NCBI GenBank assembly: GCA_039545275.1
Contig: BCHS01000014.1
Location: forward strand, 251,930 to 315,929
Length of the DNA: 64,000 nucleotides
Source of the DNA: Pseudomicrostroma phylloplanum
Taxonomy: Eukaryota; Basidiomycota; Exobasidiomycetes; Microstromatales
Direction of reading: 5' to 3'
The position numbers and the translations under genes are program-made. Below the pieces are notes generated by a model that made no database searches, was not told the DNA's origin, and worked only from the letters and a program-made list of their open reading frames with translations. This document shows, piece after piece, positions 45,182 through 56,900 of the stretch. Numbering within the stretch: the first letter of the stretch is position 1; each line of letters begins with the position of its first letter.

Positions 45182-48100
45182 TTACAGCCCATAGTCGTCA
45201 TCTCCGAGCAGCGGCTTGCGATCCTCGTCACTCTCCACCGCTGCATCGTCGTCATCCTCGCCTTCGCCATCCTCTCCTTTGACGCCGCTGCTCAATTTGG
45301 TGACTGGAGTACTCACGTTCGCAGTGGGTCCACTAGCGTTCTGTGTGAAGTAGACCCTAAGAGCGGGGCAGGTACGATGTGAGAGAGGTCAGCAAGTACG
45401 CCCATCATGCATGTCTCTTCATCGGCCCTGACTCACTTTGCTAGCTGACCAGGCGTGCTAGCCTGCTCAGGTCCCTTGTCCATCCTCCTCTGCATGAACC
45501 TCGGAAAACGTATGCTCAATCCCCTCTCCTCATTGACCAATCCCCTAGCAGCAGGGTACACAGGACTAATCGTGATATCCGCTCCTCTAATCTCCCACAC
45601 CTCACGTGGCTCGAACCACACGTCAGGCTGATATCCCCCCGTATCGTACTCGTGTCGACAAGTCTGGCTACGAGCAGAGTAGCAGCTCGAATCCGCCTCG
45701 TCGTTGTTCTCTGGGAAGCGTGCCGTCTTGATGTCGATGTATTCCTTGTCGGTGAAACCCGAGATGCACTTGCATACGGCAGAGTATACGCCAGTGTCTT
45801 CGTCGTATACGGCTAGGAGGACGGGGGACCACCATTGGGCTTTGCGACCCATACCGTGCCAGGCGGCAATAGGGACCAGGTCCAGACTATCGCCCATGCC
45901 GTCGACGTAGTCCTTCTTGACTTTGAGCCAGCTCTCGCAGCGCTTGTCTGGCTCATAAGTCGAGAGGAGGGCTTTCCCACGTCCGCTCACGCCTTTGCCG
46001 ATGGAGGCGTCCTCGTCTTCTTCTGATTGCTTGGCTTTCTTGCCCTTCTTGACGGGAGCGCCGTCCTTGCTTTTGGAAGCCGCGTCGAGGATGGCCTCGT
46101 CGTCCTCCTCCATGGTCAGGTCATCAGCTACAACATCGCCGAGCTGTTCCAGCTTGCCCACTTCTTCCGCACCATTCTGGTCGCCGTCCCCTTCAGCGTC
46201 GTCCCCAGCTGGCTTCTTGCCATCTCCATTGGAAGGTGACGCCGAAGGTGCCTGCTGCCAGTGGTGATCCAGCGTCTTGACCATGATACCCTCGCAACGG
46301 CTTCCCCTCGCCTCGGCAAAGAACTTTTCCACCTCGTCCGGCTCGTTGCTCTCGCATGACTTCACATGCACAAAGCGAGCAATGAGCGGATTGTCAGGCG
46401 AGAGATGTGGGAACCTCGTATGCAGAAGGTTCCTTCTGACCCTGAATGAGGATTTCAGGAGGGAGTGCCCGTCGAGGTACATCAGGTCGAATGCAAAGAG
46501 GCCGACTTTGACCTTGACGTTGGAGAGGTCCACGTCTTTCCTGCTTCGGTTGGACAAGGTCTGGAAGGGCAGAAGCTCCGATTCGTCGGCTCCTATGGCC
46601 ACGACTTCGGCGTCGATCATGAAAGACTCGATGGGTTTCACGCCTGGATGTTCCGTTGAGGCCGTCCGACTCATCAGTAGTGGTACCAGATCGTTGATGT
46701 CGGGATACTGAACAGAGGGCGACCAGAAGTGTCATCAGTATCAGCCATAGTCTCATCCTAGCTGAGCCACTACACTCACTTTACTACTCATGTCTTCCAG
46801 ATGTCTAGAAAAGAGTCTGACGAAGTACTCCCCCCTCTCACCCATCCACTTTCCCCTCACTTGAGGATCCACCTGCTTTCGCACTCTTCTAGCTTCCTCA
46901 CCCAGCTTTCCATCTTCGCCCACAGCAGCCTCGGTGACTCTCCTAGCGTGAATCTGGACACGCTGCCCGTCGTACTTGAACTCAGACACGAAAGCTCTAT
47001 GCGCTGGGGTGCCGACGCCGAGCTTGGTATACACGTCGCTGAGCGAGCGCGTGATAGAGCCCAGCATGGGTGAGATTGGGGTACCGATGCGAAGTGGGAC
47101 TAGAGCGGAGAGATGGGTGAGACCGCCTTCTGATGCGGGCTCGTGGAGCAGCGCGTCGAGGAGAGAAGTGAAGTTCGGATGTCGGGAGAAGACCTCTCTG
47201 TAGGAAGTGATGTCAGACGGAGGATCAGCTATCGGGCCCTCACTTTGTCTTGTCGCTCTGACTGACTTACCTCACGACCTTTTCTGCTTTGACGAACTTC
47301 CCTATCACCGACAAGCGTCTCGGGTCCTGCCGATCTTTAGGCTTTGTCGGATTCGCCAGGATGCCCAGTCTCTCCTCGACTCCAACCATGACCTCGTTAG
47401 GAGTCTTTCCAGGTCCCTCCTCTTTTGTCTCGATCAGGCTGAAGCATCTTGCAAGTGCCCCGCTCAGGGTCTTCTTCACTGCGCCAATTCTGAGATGAGA
47501 CTGAAATGTCCGTACAAGCCACCGCGTCTCCTCCCCTCTCGATGCGACCAGGAGCTTGGTGACATGTCCGAGCTTGGTATTGACTGATCCTGACCCTTCC
47601 AGAGCGGCAATGGCATGGAGAGTGGAGAAGAGCTTCTGTACTGTAATCGGACTTGGCTTCACCAGAGGATCGACCCCCTTCTTGGCCTCGAATGCCACGT
47701 CTCCTGGATCACCTGTCTGGTCCCACAGCGTTTTGAGCGTCTTTGCGCTCTTGCCTGTGACAGACTTGATTGCCTTGTTCACCAGGGATCCGCCAATCCC
47801 GAGCTGCACGTCATCGTAGTTCGGGGCGATGTGATTGCTAACGAGGTATATCGCGGGAAGTAGACTAGACCGGTCGTGTACCTTTATGATCCGCATGACA
47901 TTGGTGAGGACCGTTGTGATAAGGAGGCGGGAGCGAGTGGAAGAGATGGTGATGAAGGCATGGGAGAGAAGGGCGTAGGGCGTAGTGGGATCGCCGCTGG
48001 CCGAGCGTGGCCAGCCAGAGGTAGAGACCGCAGCTGGGTCGAAGCGTAGCACATCTTCTGTGAGATCTATCGCATTGATGTCGGCATCTAGAGCATGCAG

Positions 48101-48598
48101 GTCAAAGGAGGGCTTCTTGGGTGTGCTGGGCCCTGCTATGGGAGCATCTCGGACCTGCACTGGCGGAGGTGTGGAGACAGCCGAGCGAGACCGAGCTGCT
48201 TCCTGAGCCCGAGGCTTGGGCTTCTGAAAGAGAGGATGGACAGGGAGCTTTGTCTCCTGGGGTTTTGCAGGTGGTACAGCATCACCAGGCTTTGTCTGGG
48301 CAGCTGGAGCTGCTGACGGCAGACTCGGCAGACCAAAGCGCCTGCGCATCTCACTCAACGATACGCCTGCTTCCCTCGCTGCAAGCTTCAGCGCAAACAA
48401 GGCATCATCATCCGCCTGTTCAACATGGCCGTTGGCTTCTTTCACCAGCCCGCTGGCAGATTTGCCAGCTTCTTCCGCCGCCTTGAGTTTAGATGGAGAG
48501 GCGAGGAAGGAAGCCAGGGAGGGTTGAGCTCCGGCGGCATCCTTGCGCTTCTTGCTCGGCGTCGATGGCGTCGACGACGAAGAGCGCTTCGGAGCCAT
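45182..48598 (-). CDS. CDC9: ATP-dependent DNA ligase I
   Basis: Exons 48598-47271, 47197-46780, 46707-45437 and 45356-45182 give 1063 residues. The N-terminus has replication-protein character: Lys-rich SKKRKD and a PCNA-box-like QPSLASFLAS. The ligase DNA-binding domain covers about 190-480. The adenylated lysine is K517 in EFKYDGQR. Motifs FMIDAEVVA and EGIMVKTL, WLKVKKDYVDGMGDSLDL and the OB-fold end RGLSIRFPRFMQRRMDKGPE follow. The enzyme seals Okazaki fragments and repair nicks. An acidic and Lys-rich insertion of about 95-100 residues (about 729-829; 45969-46266) separates motif IV from motif V. The last exon adds an acidic tail (EDGEGEDDDD). Confidence 0.95.
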
Positions 48599-49348
48599 GC
48601 ACTGGCTAGACGAGGAGGACGAAGGAGTATTCAGAAAATTACTACACTGATGATTGGATCAGGAGGGAAGGAAATGCGGAAAGGAAGGAGGATGGTGTTG
48701 ATGTGTTGGGAAGCGAGGCTGAGGCAATCCCGGGTGGAGGCGCTTCCGCCGGTCCGTGCTCGCCGATGATTCCGTTCCGCCATGAAGGTCTGAGTACATG
48801 AGATTATGGATCGCCCGCAACACCATCATTAGCACTTGAGAGGCATCCAGATCGCCGCAGGGCGATAGTCTAGTGTCTCGTGGGCAGAGCAGTAGTCGGG
48901 CGGCGATGAGAACACTCAACACGCCAGACATTAGATCTGCCGCCCTGTTGCTGCCACTGCACATTTCGAATGCCGCTGTCGACACACTCTCATTGCTCAA
49001 CAGCAAATCGCAACGACGCAGCACTTCTCCTCAGCATAGATGCGCGAGAACCAGCGCAGAAGGCGCCGGAGGCTCGTACTTGCGACTCTCAAGCGGCGGG
49101 CGTTTGCCGGTTTGACGGCTGCCTACAGGCAATCGGCGGCTAATTCTGGCGAGACTTATAATGCTCTTGCTAAAACGTCACCTTTCCCTCCTGTCTTCCT
49201 GATCTGTCTCAAGCACTATACACCATGACTTGTGGTCGTTGAGACTATCACTTCTTGGCACCTCTCTCCAGACCAGATCAGAGCCGGCCTCTGCCCTCGT
49301 TCAAATTTCGCTCTTGCCGAGCTCGCCTAGAGGGCGAATCATTCGACT
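48599..49348. promoter_or_regulatory. Divergent region between DNA ligase and secreted-protein gene
   Basis: 750 bases. A TATA-like TTATAAT (49156-49162) lies about 190 bases before the secreted-protein ATG. A short uORF (49225-49242, five codons) follows in its likely leader. No other gene was recognised. Confidence 0.45.
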
Positions 49349-50485
49349 ATGAGACTATGTTCAACCATCATAGCTATTGTCGTGCTAGTCTTCAGCCTGG
49401 CAGGACCCACGCTGGCGATGTCTCCTACAGAGAGTCAAAGCGCCGAAGACTGGCTGTTACGGCCGATCTCGAAAGTTGCAAGCTCCGCCGATCAGCCGAC
49501 AAGGAGAATCCTGACCCTGAAGAATGGTAGAAAGAGAGATTTTGTGAAGCGTGGAGGGTACCGCAGTGGAAGCGACTCTGGCGGCTATGTTAGCGACTAC
49601 TTCGGCAGAGCATGGGACCGACCCTCCGGCTCTTCTCATCGCCTCACCACCCCAACAGAGTCTACTGGAACGCCCTTCTCGACAGAATCTTCTGGTTCCG
49701 ACTCCAATGACTCGAGAGGGAGAGGTCTGGTGAAGAACAGATTCGCTAGGGTCATTCGACATGGAACACCCCCTCCGGTCTCATCACCGGAGCCAGACTG
49801 GTCGAAGAAGCGTGTACCGCCGGCACACAGGAAGCAGCAGAGACGTCTCAAGGCCATGATGGCCGGGCCGGCCCCCGGCTCAGGTATTCGCGGTCCGCGA
49901 CCGACACCTCTGCAGATACCCGGGAAGCCACGACACAGAAAGGGCGGCAAACAGCTCTGGGAGTACCTCAATCTGGGAAATCCAGATGACTGGAAGAAGC
50001 CACCTCCGTCCCCGAAGACCTTCCAGAATCTGAATCTGCATGGGATACCCGGCAGTCCTCCTCCAAGGGCCTGGGAGCCACCTTCGCAGAAGAAGAAGGG
50101 CGTCGCATCGAAGATGGGCGGGATGGCCAGGTCAGGAATGGGCAAGCTCACAAAAGGCTTCAGAAAACTCTTCGGCAAGCGCAGTCTGGACGGAGTCGAG
50201 CAAAGGCCCGCTCCTGGCGGTGGCTTCTTCTTTCGACATACGCAGGCAGCCACGGAAGCACGTTTTCCGAATGGACCTCAGTTCTTCAAGTCACAGACGG
50301 CGTCCAATTCGCAGGGGAGGCATGCTATCCCTCTATTACCGCCGATGGCACCGAAGAGATTCCCGGAGCTTGAAGCTGTTCCGTCTGCCTCGCGCCATCG
50401 CAAGCCACAGCGAGCAAAGAAGTCGAAAGGCGCTATGCAGAAGGCAAAGAAGACGCTCAAGAAGATTGGGAGGTGGTTCTGGTAG
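49349..50485 (+). CDS. Secreted, highly basic low-complexity protein
   Basis: A single exon encodes 378 residues. Residues 1-23 form a clear signal peptide (basic MRLCS start, hydrophobic core IIAIVVLVFSLAG, PTLA before the likely cut). The mature part is strongly basic, rich in Lys, Arg, Pro, Gly and Ser, with no cysteine. Several Lys-Arg or Arg-Arg pairs could be Kex2 sites (52-53, 62-63, 67-68, 154-155, 277-278, 336-337). Two stretches look like amphipathic cationic helices: KLTKGFRKLFGKR (266-278) and the C-terminus KKSKGAMQKAKKTLKKIGRW (357-376), which ends in an aromatic cluster. No family is recognised. It could be a cell-wall-associated protein, an effector, or a precursor of cationic peptides; all are inference. 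Confidence 0.8.
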   Translation: MRLCSTIIAIVVLVFSLAGPTLAMSPTESQSAEDWLLRPISKVASSADQPTRRILTLKNGRKRDFVKRGGYRSGSDSGGYVSDYFGRAWDRPSGSSHRLTTPTESTGTPFSTESSGSDSNDSRGRGLVKNRFARVIRHGTPPPVSSPEPDWSKKRVPPAHRKQQRRLKAMMAGPAPGSGIRGPRPTPLQIPGKPRHRKGGKQLWEYLNLGNPDDWKKPPPSPKTFQNLNLHGIPGSPPPRAWEPPSQKKKGVASKMGGMARSGMGKLTKGFRKLFGKRSLDGVEQRPAPGGGFFFRHTQAATEARFPNGPQFFKSQTASNSQGRHAIPLLPPMAPKRFPELEAVPSASRHRKPQRAKKSKGAMQKAKKTLKKIGRWFW

Positions 50486-50710
50486 ACTCTGAACAAGGCT
50501 GTCGACTCTAGTCTGAGCAAGGGTGGCCGATGCGAGGCGTATTCTCTCGCTTGCAGGCAGTGCGGGACGATGCAGACAAACTTGCAGGCGGTATCGTATT
50601 TGGCTACAGTATGGTAGTTACAGACTCCCCACAGAATTCCAGCAATTGGCAAGAACTCCCCTTCTGCTGTCCTGACTGACACTCGCCACATCTCCCTCCT
50701 GCCACTCCGC

Positions 50711-51899
50711 TCATGCCTTCTTCTTCTGCTTGCTCTGCCTCGCAGCTCCACCGGGCGTCATGTCGATGAAAGTTCCATTGACGAGGGGTGCGTAGTACTC
50801 TTCGGGCTTGGCATCGTCGCCCGTGCCGAGGAATTTGTCGATGTTCTTGAGGTAGGTCGACATGGCGTAGCCTGCTTCTGGACCGAGGGAGCTGCGGGGA
50901 GAAGTGGACGCGATTTAGGCAGTGAATGTCAGTACTTGCGTGTGGCTTCTCTTGGAGCGACACTGCGATCTATGGCCCTTGCTCAACTCACGCTTCTCCG
51001 AAATTGCCCTGCTCGCGCCGCATGCCATCGGCCAGGCTCAGACTACCTCCAACATGAATGGAGTCCTTGATGCACTGGATCGCGGTCGGGTTCCTCCTGG
51101 CCATATTCTTCGCCATCTCAATCGTGACCTCGTTCAACTCCTTCTGGTCTTTGACGACCTGATTCAGCAATCCCAGCTGGAGCGCCTCCTTTGCCGAGAT
51201 GAGCCTGCCGCTGAGACAGAGGTCGAGGGCCTTTGCGGGTCCGAGCAGACGAGTGAGCATCTGCGTTCCGCCTCCACCGGGGATCAAGCCGAGTGCGATC
51301 TCCGGCTGCCCGATACCCCGGGAAATGGCGGCGATGTTGTCCTCTTCTCCTTCGGCGAGACTGCCGATCATAACGCGGAAGTCGCAAGCGAGGGCCAGCT
51401 CGCACCCCCCGCCAAAGGCGCGACCGTTGAGCGAGGCGATTGTGATCTGGGGAATGGAGCGCAGCAGGTGGGTCACCTCGTGATAGAGGTTGAGGTGCGC
51501 TAGCGGCGCGAAGGGGGTACGGCGCGTGAGGCCGCGGAAGCCAAAGTAGGCAGACCAGCTCTCCCAGGCCAGTAGACCACGCACGACGCCCGCGGGTACG
51601 GGGAATGGCACCAGCGAGGAAAAGTCGAGGATCTCCTGGACGGAGTAGTGCGAGAGGAAGATCTCGGGCACGTCCGATGTGAGGATCACAGCTCCTGTTG
51701 CTGTGGGTCGGAGGGCGAGTAGGACCCGCTTGAGCTCAGAGAGGACATTGCCGTCCAGGAGATTGTAGGGAGGGTTGGTGATGGCGATCATGAGGACTCG
51801 CGGAGAAGGACGACGAGTCTTGAGGTGCGGAGAGAGACGCAGCCAGCGTGAGCCCGTGGAGAGAGGCTCGCCAGCCTTTTCGGTGTATACGTGGGCCAT
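50711..51899 (-). CDS. Enoyl-CoA hydratase/isomerase family protein
   Basis: Exon 1 is 51899-50992 and exon 2 is 50891-50711, giving 362 residues. The crotonase oxyanion and catalytic segments are NGRAFGGGCELALACDFRV with Glu167 and GQPEIALGLIPGGGGTQ with Glu200. Both glutamates of hydratases are present. An insertion of about 40 residues (98-140, aromatic-rich) separates the first beta strand region from the active-site loop. The C-terminus ends in QSKQKKKA, not a canonical PTS1. The enzyme probably acts on an acyl-CoA intermediate in mitochondria or cytosol; the exact reaction is not readable. The ATG at 51899 sits in a good context (CACCATGG). Confidence 0.88.
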
Positions 51900-52643
51900 G
51901 GTGATTGGAAGCAATAGGGAGAAGGACGCACTGGTATAAGATGGGTATTGTTAGAACGCAAGCTCAGCGCCAACAGGTCAAGGATACGCAAAGATGATCG
52001 AAGGGATAAGAGAGGGAGGGAGGCAGAGGACAGGCAATTGCTAATCGCTTAAATTGCGGGAAGGGGCAGTGGAACCCCATGGGGAAGGCGGACCATCGGG
52101 CGGAGGAAACGGCAGGCATGTGAGAAATATGCACAGGGTCCAAGCGGAAGCACTCCGAGAGCGGAGCAAAAGCCGTGGACCCTGGCGCCCTCGTATTCTC
52201 GCTTCTCGCTCGGACACCCAACAACGCCTCGGAAGCACCTGGGCGACCTTAGGATGACGCCTGCCAGGTCGTAGCGAGATTCAGAGCCAAATCTCGGCTG
52301 GCTGAGCTTCTACCCGGGTACTTGCCTCCTTACTCGTACTATTCTGACAGGCGTATGGGCGTTGCGTGATTTTGTCGGCTGACCTCAGCGGAAAGGGAGG
52401 TGGAGGAGCAAGCAACTCGGGGCTCAATGAAATGTCAGCCTACAGTACCCTAGACCTTCCCGTAGTTAGCCGAGTATCATCGTATCTCGACCATCCAGCC
52501 TGTCTCTGTCTCTGTCACCAACGTCCAATCTGCCCACCATTCCGCGCCTACTCCGCAGCCTCTTCTCGCTAGCGACTCTCACCTCGCTTGCTCTACCCAG
52601 CACAAATCGTCGCCTAGCCTCTCAGTCTCCCGCTCACTTCAGC
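51900..52643. promoter_or_regulatory. Divergent region, ECH / DUF2237 genes
   Basis: 744 bases. The right part (52470-52643) is open in frame with the DUF2237 gene and encodes a presequence-like peptide but contains no in-frame ATG. The rest is without recognisable features. Confidence 0.45.
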
Positions 52644-53173
52644 ATGTCCTCCTCCATGGAACCCTCCACGAACGTCTTCTCCCAACCACTCGCACAATGC
52701 TCCACACAGCCCATGACGGGCTTCTTCCGAGACGGGTACTGCAACACGGCGCCTGCTGACGGGGGCTCTCACACCCTTGCGGCTCAGGTGACACCGGAGT
52801 TCTTGGACTTCAGTAAGAGCAGGGGAAACGATCTGACGAGTATCCTCAGCGGCGGGTGCAAGTGGTGTCTCTGCGTGACGAGGTGGAAGGAGGCTCTGAC
52901 TGCTTATAGGAGCGGCGAGGTTGGAAGGGCGGCGGTGCCTAGGTGAGTTGAGGCGAACGTCACAACCGCCCATCGTCGAGGATGACCTGATGAAGTGCTG
53001 ACTTGTCCTGTGCGGTCGCTCACTCGTCCTTGTTCTCCAGTGTCATCCTGCCCGCTACACACCAGCTGGCACTCAAGTCGGTGACCTTGCAGGATTTGCT
53101 GGAGTTCTCCATTGACAAGCAGGGAGGTGGTGGGGGTGCCGCCGATCCATCTGCTGGCGGTCCGATCCGCTAG
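52644..53173 (+). CDS. DUF2237 family protein
   Basis: Exons 52644-52942 and 53041-53173 give 143 residues. Family motifs: NVFSQPLAQCSTQPMTGFFR, DGYCNTAPADGGSHTLAAQV, EFLDFSKSRGNDLTSI, KWCLCVTRWKEAL and, after the splice, PATHQLALKSVTLQDLLEF. This small domain is conserved in bacteria and fungi; its biochemical role is not established to my knowledge. Conserved cysteines in NxxC and WCLC are suggestive of a metal or redox role, but this is inference. The chosen ATG is the first in frame. Upstream in-frame sequence without ATG looks like a mitochondrial presequence (see findings). Confidence 0.9.
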
Positions 53174-53958
53174 AGGCGCTTGGTGTAGCTCATAATTCGG
53201 AATAGGATGACCGCAAGTGTACCACATCGCAGCTGCCCTGTCAATTTTTGCAATCTTCACGCAGACGTTATGATGCAAAGTCCAGACAATCGCACCGTCT
53301 ACGGCGTCTAAGCTTATCGCATCGTGCTGCTGAGCGTCTTGTCCCTTGTGATACATGACCTGCGATTGGGGCAACAGAGGGTGCGTGGGTCTCACCTTAT
53401 CCAGATTTCCTCGGGCCATTCTTTTGCTGTGCGATGATGAGTGGAGGTGGGCGGAGCGTGTGAAATGCAGGCGGCGCAGCAAAGGCGACGCAGCCAAGGC
53501 AAAGGCACAGAGCAAACCCAACGCACCATCGGCGCCACGCCTCGGCGTCTTTTTTGCGAGGCGTAGCTCCAAAGGCAGCAGCAGCGTTTACTCACACGCA
53601 CACGCAACACACACACAAAGGGGGCGTATCCGGTTACTTTAGGCATACACACTATCCACCTCGTCAGCATCGCAGGGTGCCACTATTCCCTCATCTCTTT
53701 ACTCTGCCATTGGCCTTCCCATTGCCATTCACGGCTACCAAGGCTGGCTCATTGAGACGTTCAGACGCGAGGGAGCTCAGCTCGCCTTCATTTGCCCCAC
53801 ACCCAATACAAGCGGGGACAGATCTTCGTCAGCAGCTCAACCTGACGTGATATCTTCCATCAATACGCATCGCTCTGCGCCCCACAAAAAGAAGGCAGTG
53901 CATCAGCAACGGACAGAAAGACATCTCTTGCGCTTCCCACACCCTTCAATCTCCCACG
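53174..53958. other. Intergenic region upstream of the alpha/beta hydrolase gene
   Basis: 785 bases. Around 53585-53620 there is a short ACACA-type run (CACACGCACACGCAACACAC). A uATG is not obvious near the hydrolase start. No gene was recognised. Confidence 0.4.
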
Positions 53959-56900
53959 ATGGGTGGGCACCCAGTTGCCCCGAAGCCTCAGCAGCGACGC
54001 CAGGCGAACCGGCCTTCCATACCTGCCATGTCCAAGAAGGCCGCCGCAACAACGCCAGCTGCGCCCACTTCTTCTACGTCTTCTTCGGTCCACTCTCGAG
54101 GACAACAAGCGCGGAGAGACTCCTTCACTCGCGCTAGGGATGGAGTCCCCCTGATGCGGCCTGGGAAGCCTACTCGGAGGAACAGCAGCGGCCAGCATCA
54201 GCGACCCGTCCTAGGAGGGATGACGGCACTGGACCTCGTTTTGATCGCTGCAGCTTATGCCATCAACTTGATCAAGACGCTGGGCATAGCTGAGCTTGTA
54301 GATATCGCTGCCAAGTCGGTGTGGTATTGTCGTGAGTAACGGAGCGTTTCTAGAAGTGGACCGATGGAGCTACGACTGATGTTTCTTCCCCCTCCCACCA
54401 CCTCCTTCAGTCACATCTCTCCCGTTCGACTTCTACAGGCGCTGGACCCTCAGCCATCCTCAACCTCCGTTTCCAGAAGGTCCACCTCAGGACAGCGATG
54501 TGGAACCTGCCTCAAACGAATTCAGGCCCTCGCAGCGTCCTCACCCAGTCGCACCTCCTCCATCGCAGCTCTCCCCCTTCCATCACCTCGTCATCCTCAT
54601 CACCCGCTTCGCATGCATGAACTTTCCCCATTTGCTCCCGCGAGTACTCTTCGCAGAAGATACGATGCTGCCCTTTGTAGGCTGGCGGACAGGAGGCGCA
54701 AGCTGGGAGCTCATGAAGGAGATCCGCGGAGAACCAATAGAGACGGACTCCACGACGTCTCCAGTCCTGGGCTTCCGGGCAATCTGGATGGGACCGGATG
54801 CATACGCTTCCTCAGAATCACGTCGCCAGAGTGAGACATCACGTCAGGCATCCACAATACTTTATCTCCACGGCGGAGGCTTCTCACTGGGCAGCGTTTC
54901 CTTCTACGCCGAAGCGCTACTACGGGTGCTCAACAAGGTCTGCCGTTTCGAAGCTGCCGACCCTTCTGCACCACTGGCGCGATGTGTAGCTGTGGAGTAC
55001 GACCTCGGTCCCACGGCACGCTTCCCGGCACCGCTACTGCAATGCCTCAGATGCTACGCGCATCTAGTAGAGGTGGAGCGGATCGAACCAAGCAGCATCA
55101 CCTTTGCAGGAGACTCTGCCGGCGGCAACCTCGCCCTCGCAATGTTGTTGACTCTGAATGGGCAAGGAGGAAAGGAGGTGTACCGAGAGAGAGACTGGAC
55201 CAAGCTGCCTCTGCCGGGCAAAGCGCTTCTGATCAGTCCCTGGGTTGATCTGAGGCCATCCCACGCTCACGCATTTGGGGAGCTCAGGAAGGAAGAGGAG
55301 AGACAAAGAGATCCGAAACAATTTGTGAAGAGCACCCAGAAGCAAGGCAGCTTCAAGGATTCACTAGGCACGACGTCTTCTCCTCCGGACCCTAGCGAAG
55401 ATCTCACTGCCGCCATCAGCTCCTACGAATGGGACTATGTTGCCTCCGAGACTCTTCTCCACTTTGCTCAGGTATATGCTGGCGTACTCGAGAGGCCTCG
55501 CAGAGTCATTGGTCCGCTAGGCTGGATCGCTCACCTGGGAGGAATTCTCAGTAGGGGTCTCGAGCAGGAGTCACAAGCTGGCAAAGCCCGGGAGCCCAAG
55601 GGAAAGAAGGGCAGCCGCACTGCGAACGTTGCTGATCCCGCAAGAAGACTAGCACGAGCTGTCAAGGACTTCCTTGAGCACCCGCTTTTTGAGCCTCTTA
55701 TACCCAAGGAAGCGGTGGAACGCACGTCGCCTCCTTCCTCGACGAATGTTGTCCAGCCGAGCTTGACTTCTGGCCTGGCTCCCATCTTCAGCTCGAAAGA
55801 CCGTGAGACAGATGCAGTCAGGAGCACCAAAGACCTCTACTTTCCCATCTACAGCGCTCCGTCGTCAGCCTCCGCGGACCTCGACTCGAACCCTCTACTG
55901 TCGCCAATCTTGGGAGACTGGTCCAAGATCCAGTTGGAGCGCGGCTGTCTCGTAACGTGGGGCGAGCGGGAGCGCATGTCGGCAGATATCGAGGCCTGGG
56001 TCGAGCTGGTACACAGCGGCAAAGGTCCCGAAGACCTCTCGCATTTGCGGCATGACGATCGACCTCGCCAAGATGGCGAGGAAGAGAGAGAGAGGTACGA
56101 GCGTCTACAGAGAGGCAAGTGGCTCAAGACTGCCGTCGAGCATGGTAGTGGAGGCGTACACGCCTGGCCCTTTGTCGCGATGTACCTTGCCGGCACTGAG
56201 GCCGAGCGAGAGAAGGGCCTCGAGCTCCTGGGACGCTTCATTGCCCGTCCCGTCGGTGGCGACGTTGAGACGCTCATGGCAGCCGAAGCGGCGTATTCTC
56301 GCCCGCCAGACAACGACACGGCATCATCGTCTCCTGCCTGGACTCAAAGAGGGGAGCACGTCTCTTCGCCCTACTCGCCTGGGAGCTTGCCAAGCGATAT
56401 CGGTGAAGAATCGGAGTACGACGAAGGAGACGAGCCCGCAGACGGCTCTCAGAGTCCTATGTTTACATCGCGAGGCGGGGGGCGAGCGTTCACAGAAGCA
56501 GAGTTCAAGGAAGTCATGGGACTTGGTGTGCAGTACGGTCGTGAGCCTGCGCAGCCTGGCTCGCCGAGCTCGAGCAGGTCTGCACCAACCCCTCCTGCGC
56601 CTGCGCCTTTGACCCCACCGGCTTCGACACAATTGCAAAAAGCACCCGTGGCAGCATCCACCCCGCCAAGTCGAACTGCCCAGCCAGGACGAATCGATAC
56701 CACTACGCCGGTCTCTGCACCCTCACCGTCGCCCTCTGCCGGCTCTGCGTCGCCAGCTAGCAGCATGAAGGGCAGCATCTCGAGGAGGATGGAGAGGGAG
56801 CACTCCTCCGGTCAGATCTCTCGTGGCAGGAAGGCCGAGCCGAGTGCCGCTCCGCTCTGGTGGACGAACAACCCAGTTGGGAATGCTCCTGCAGCTCAGC

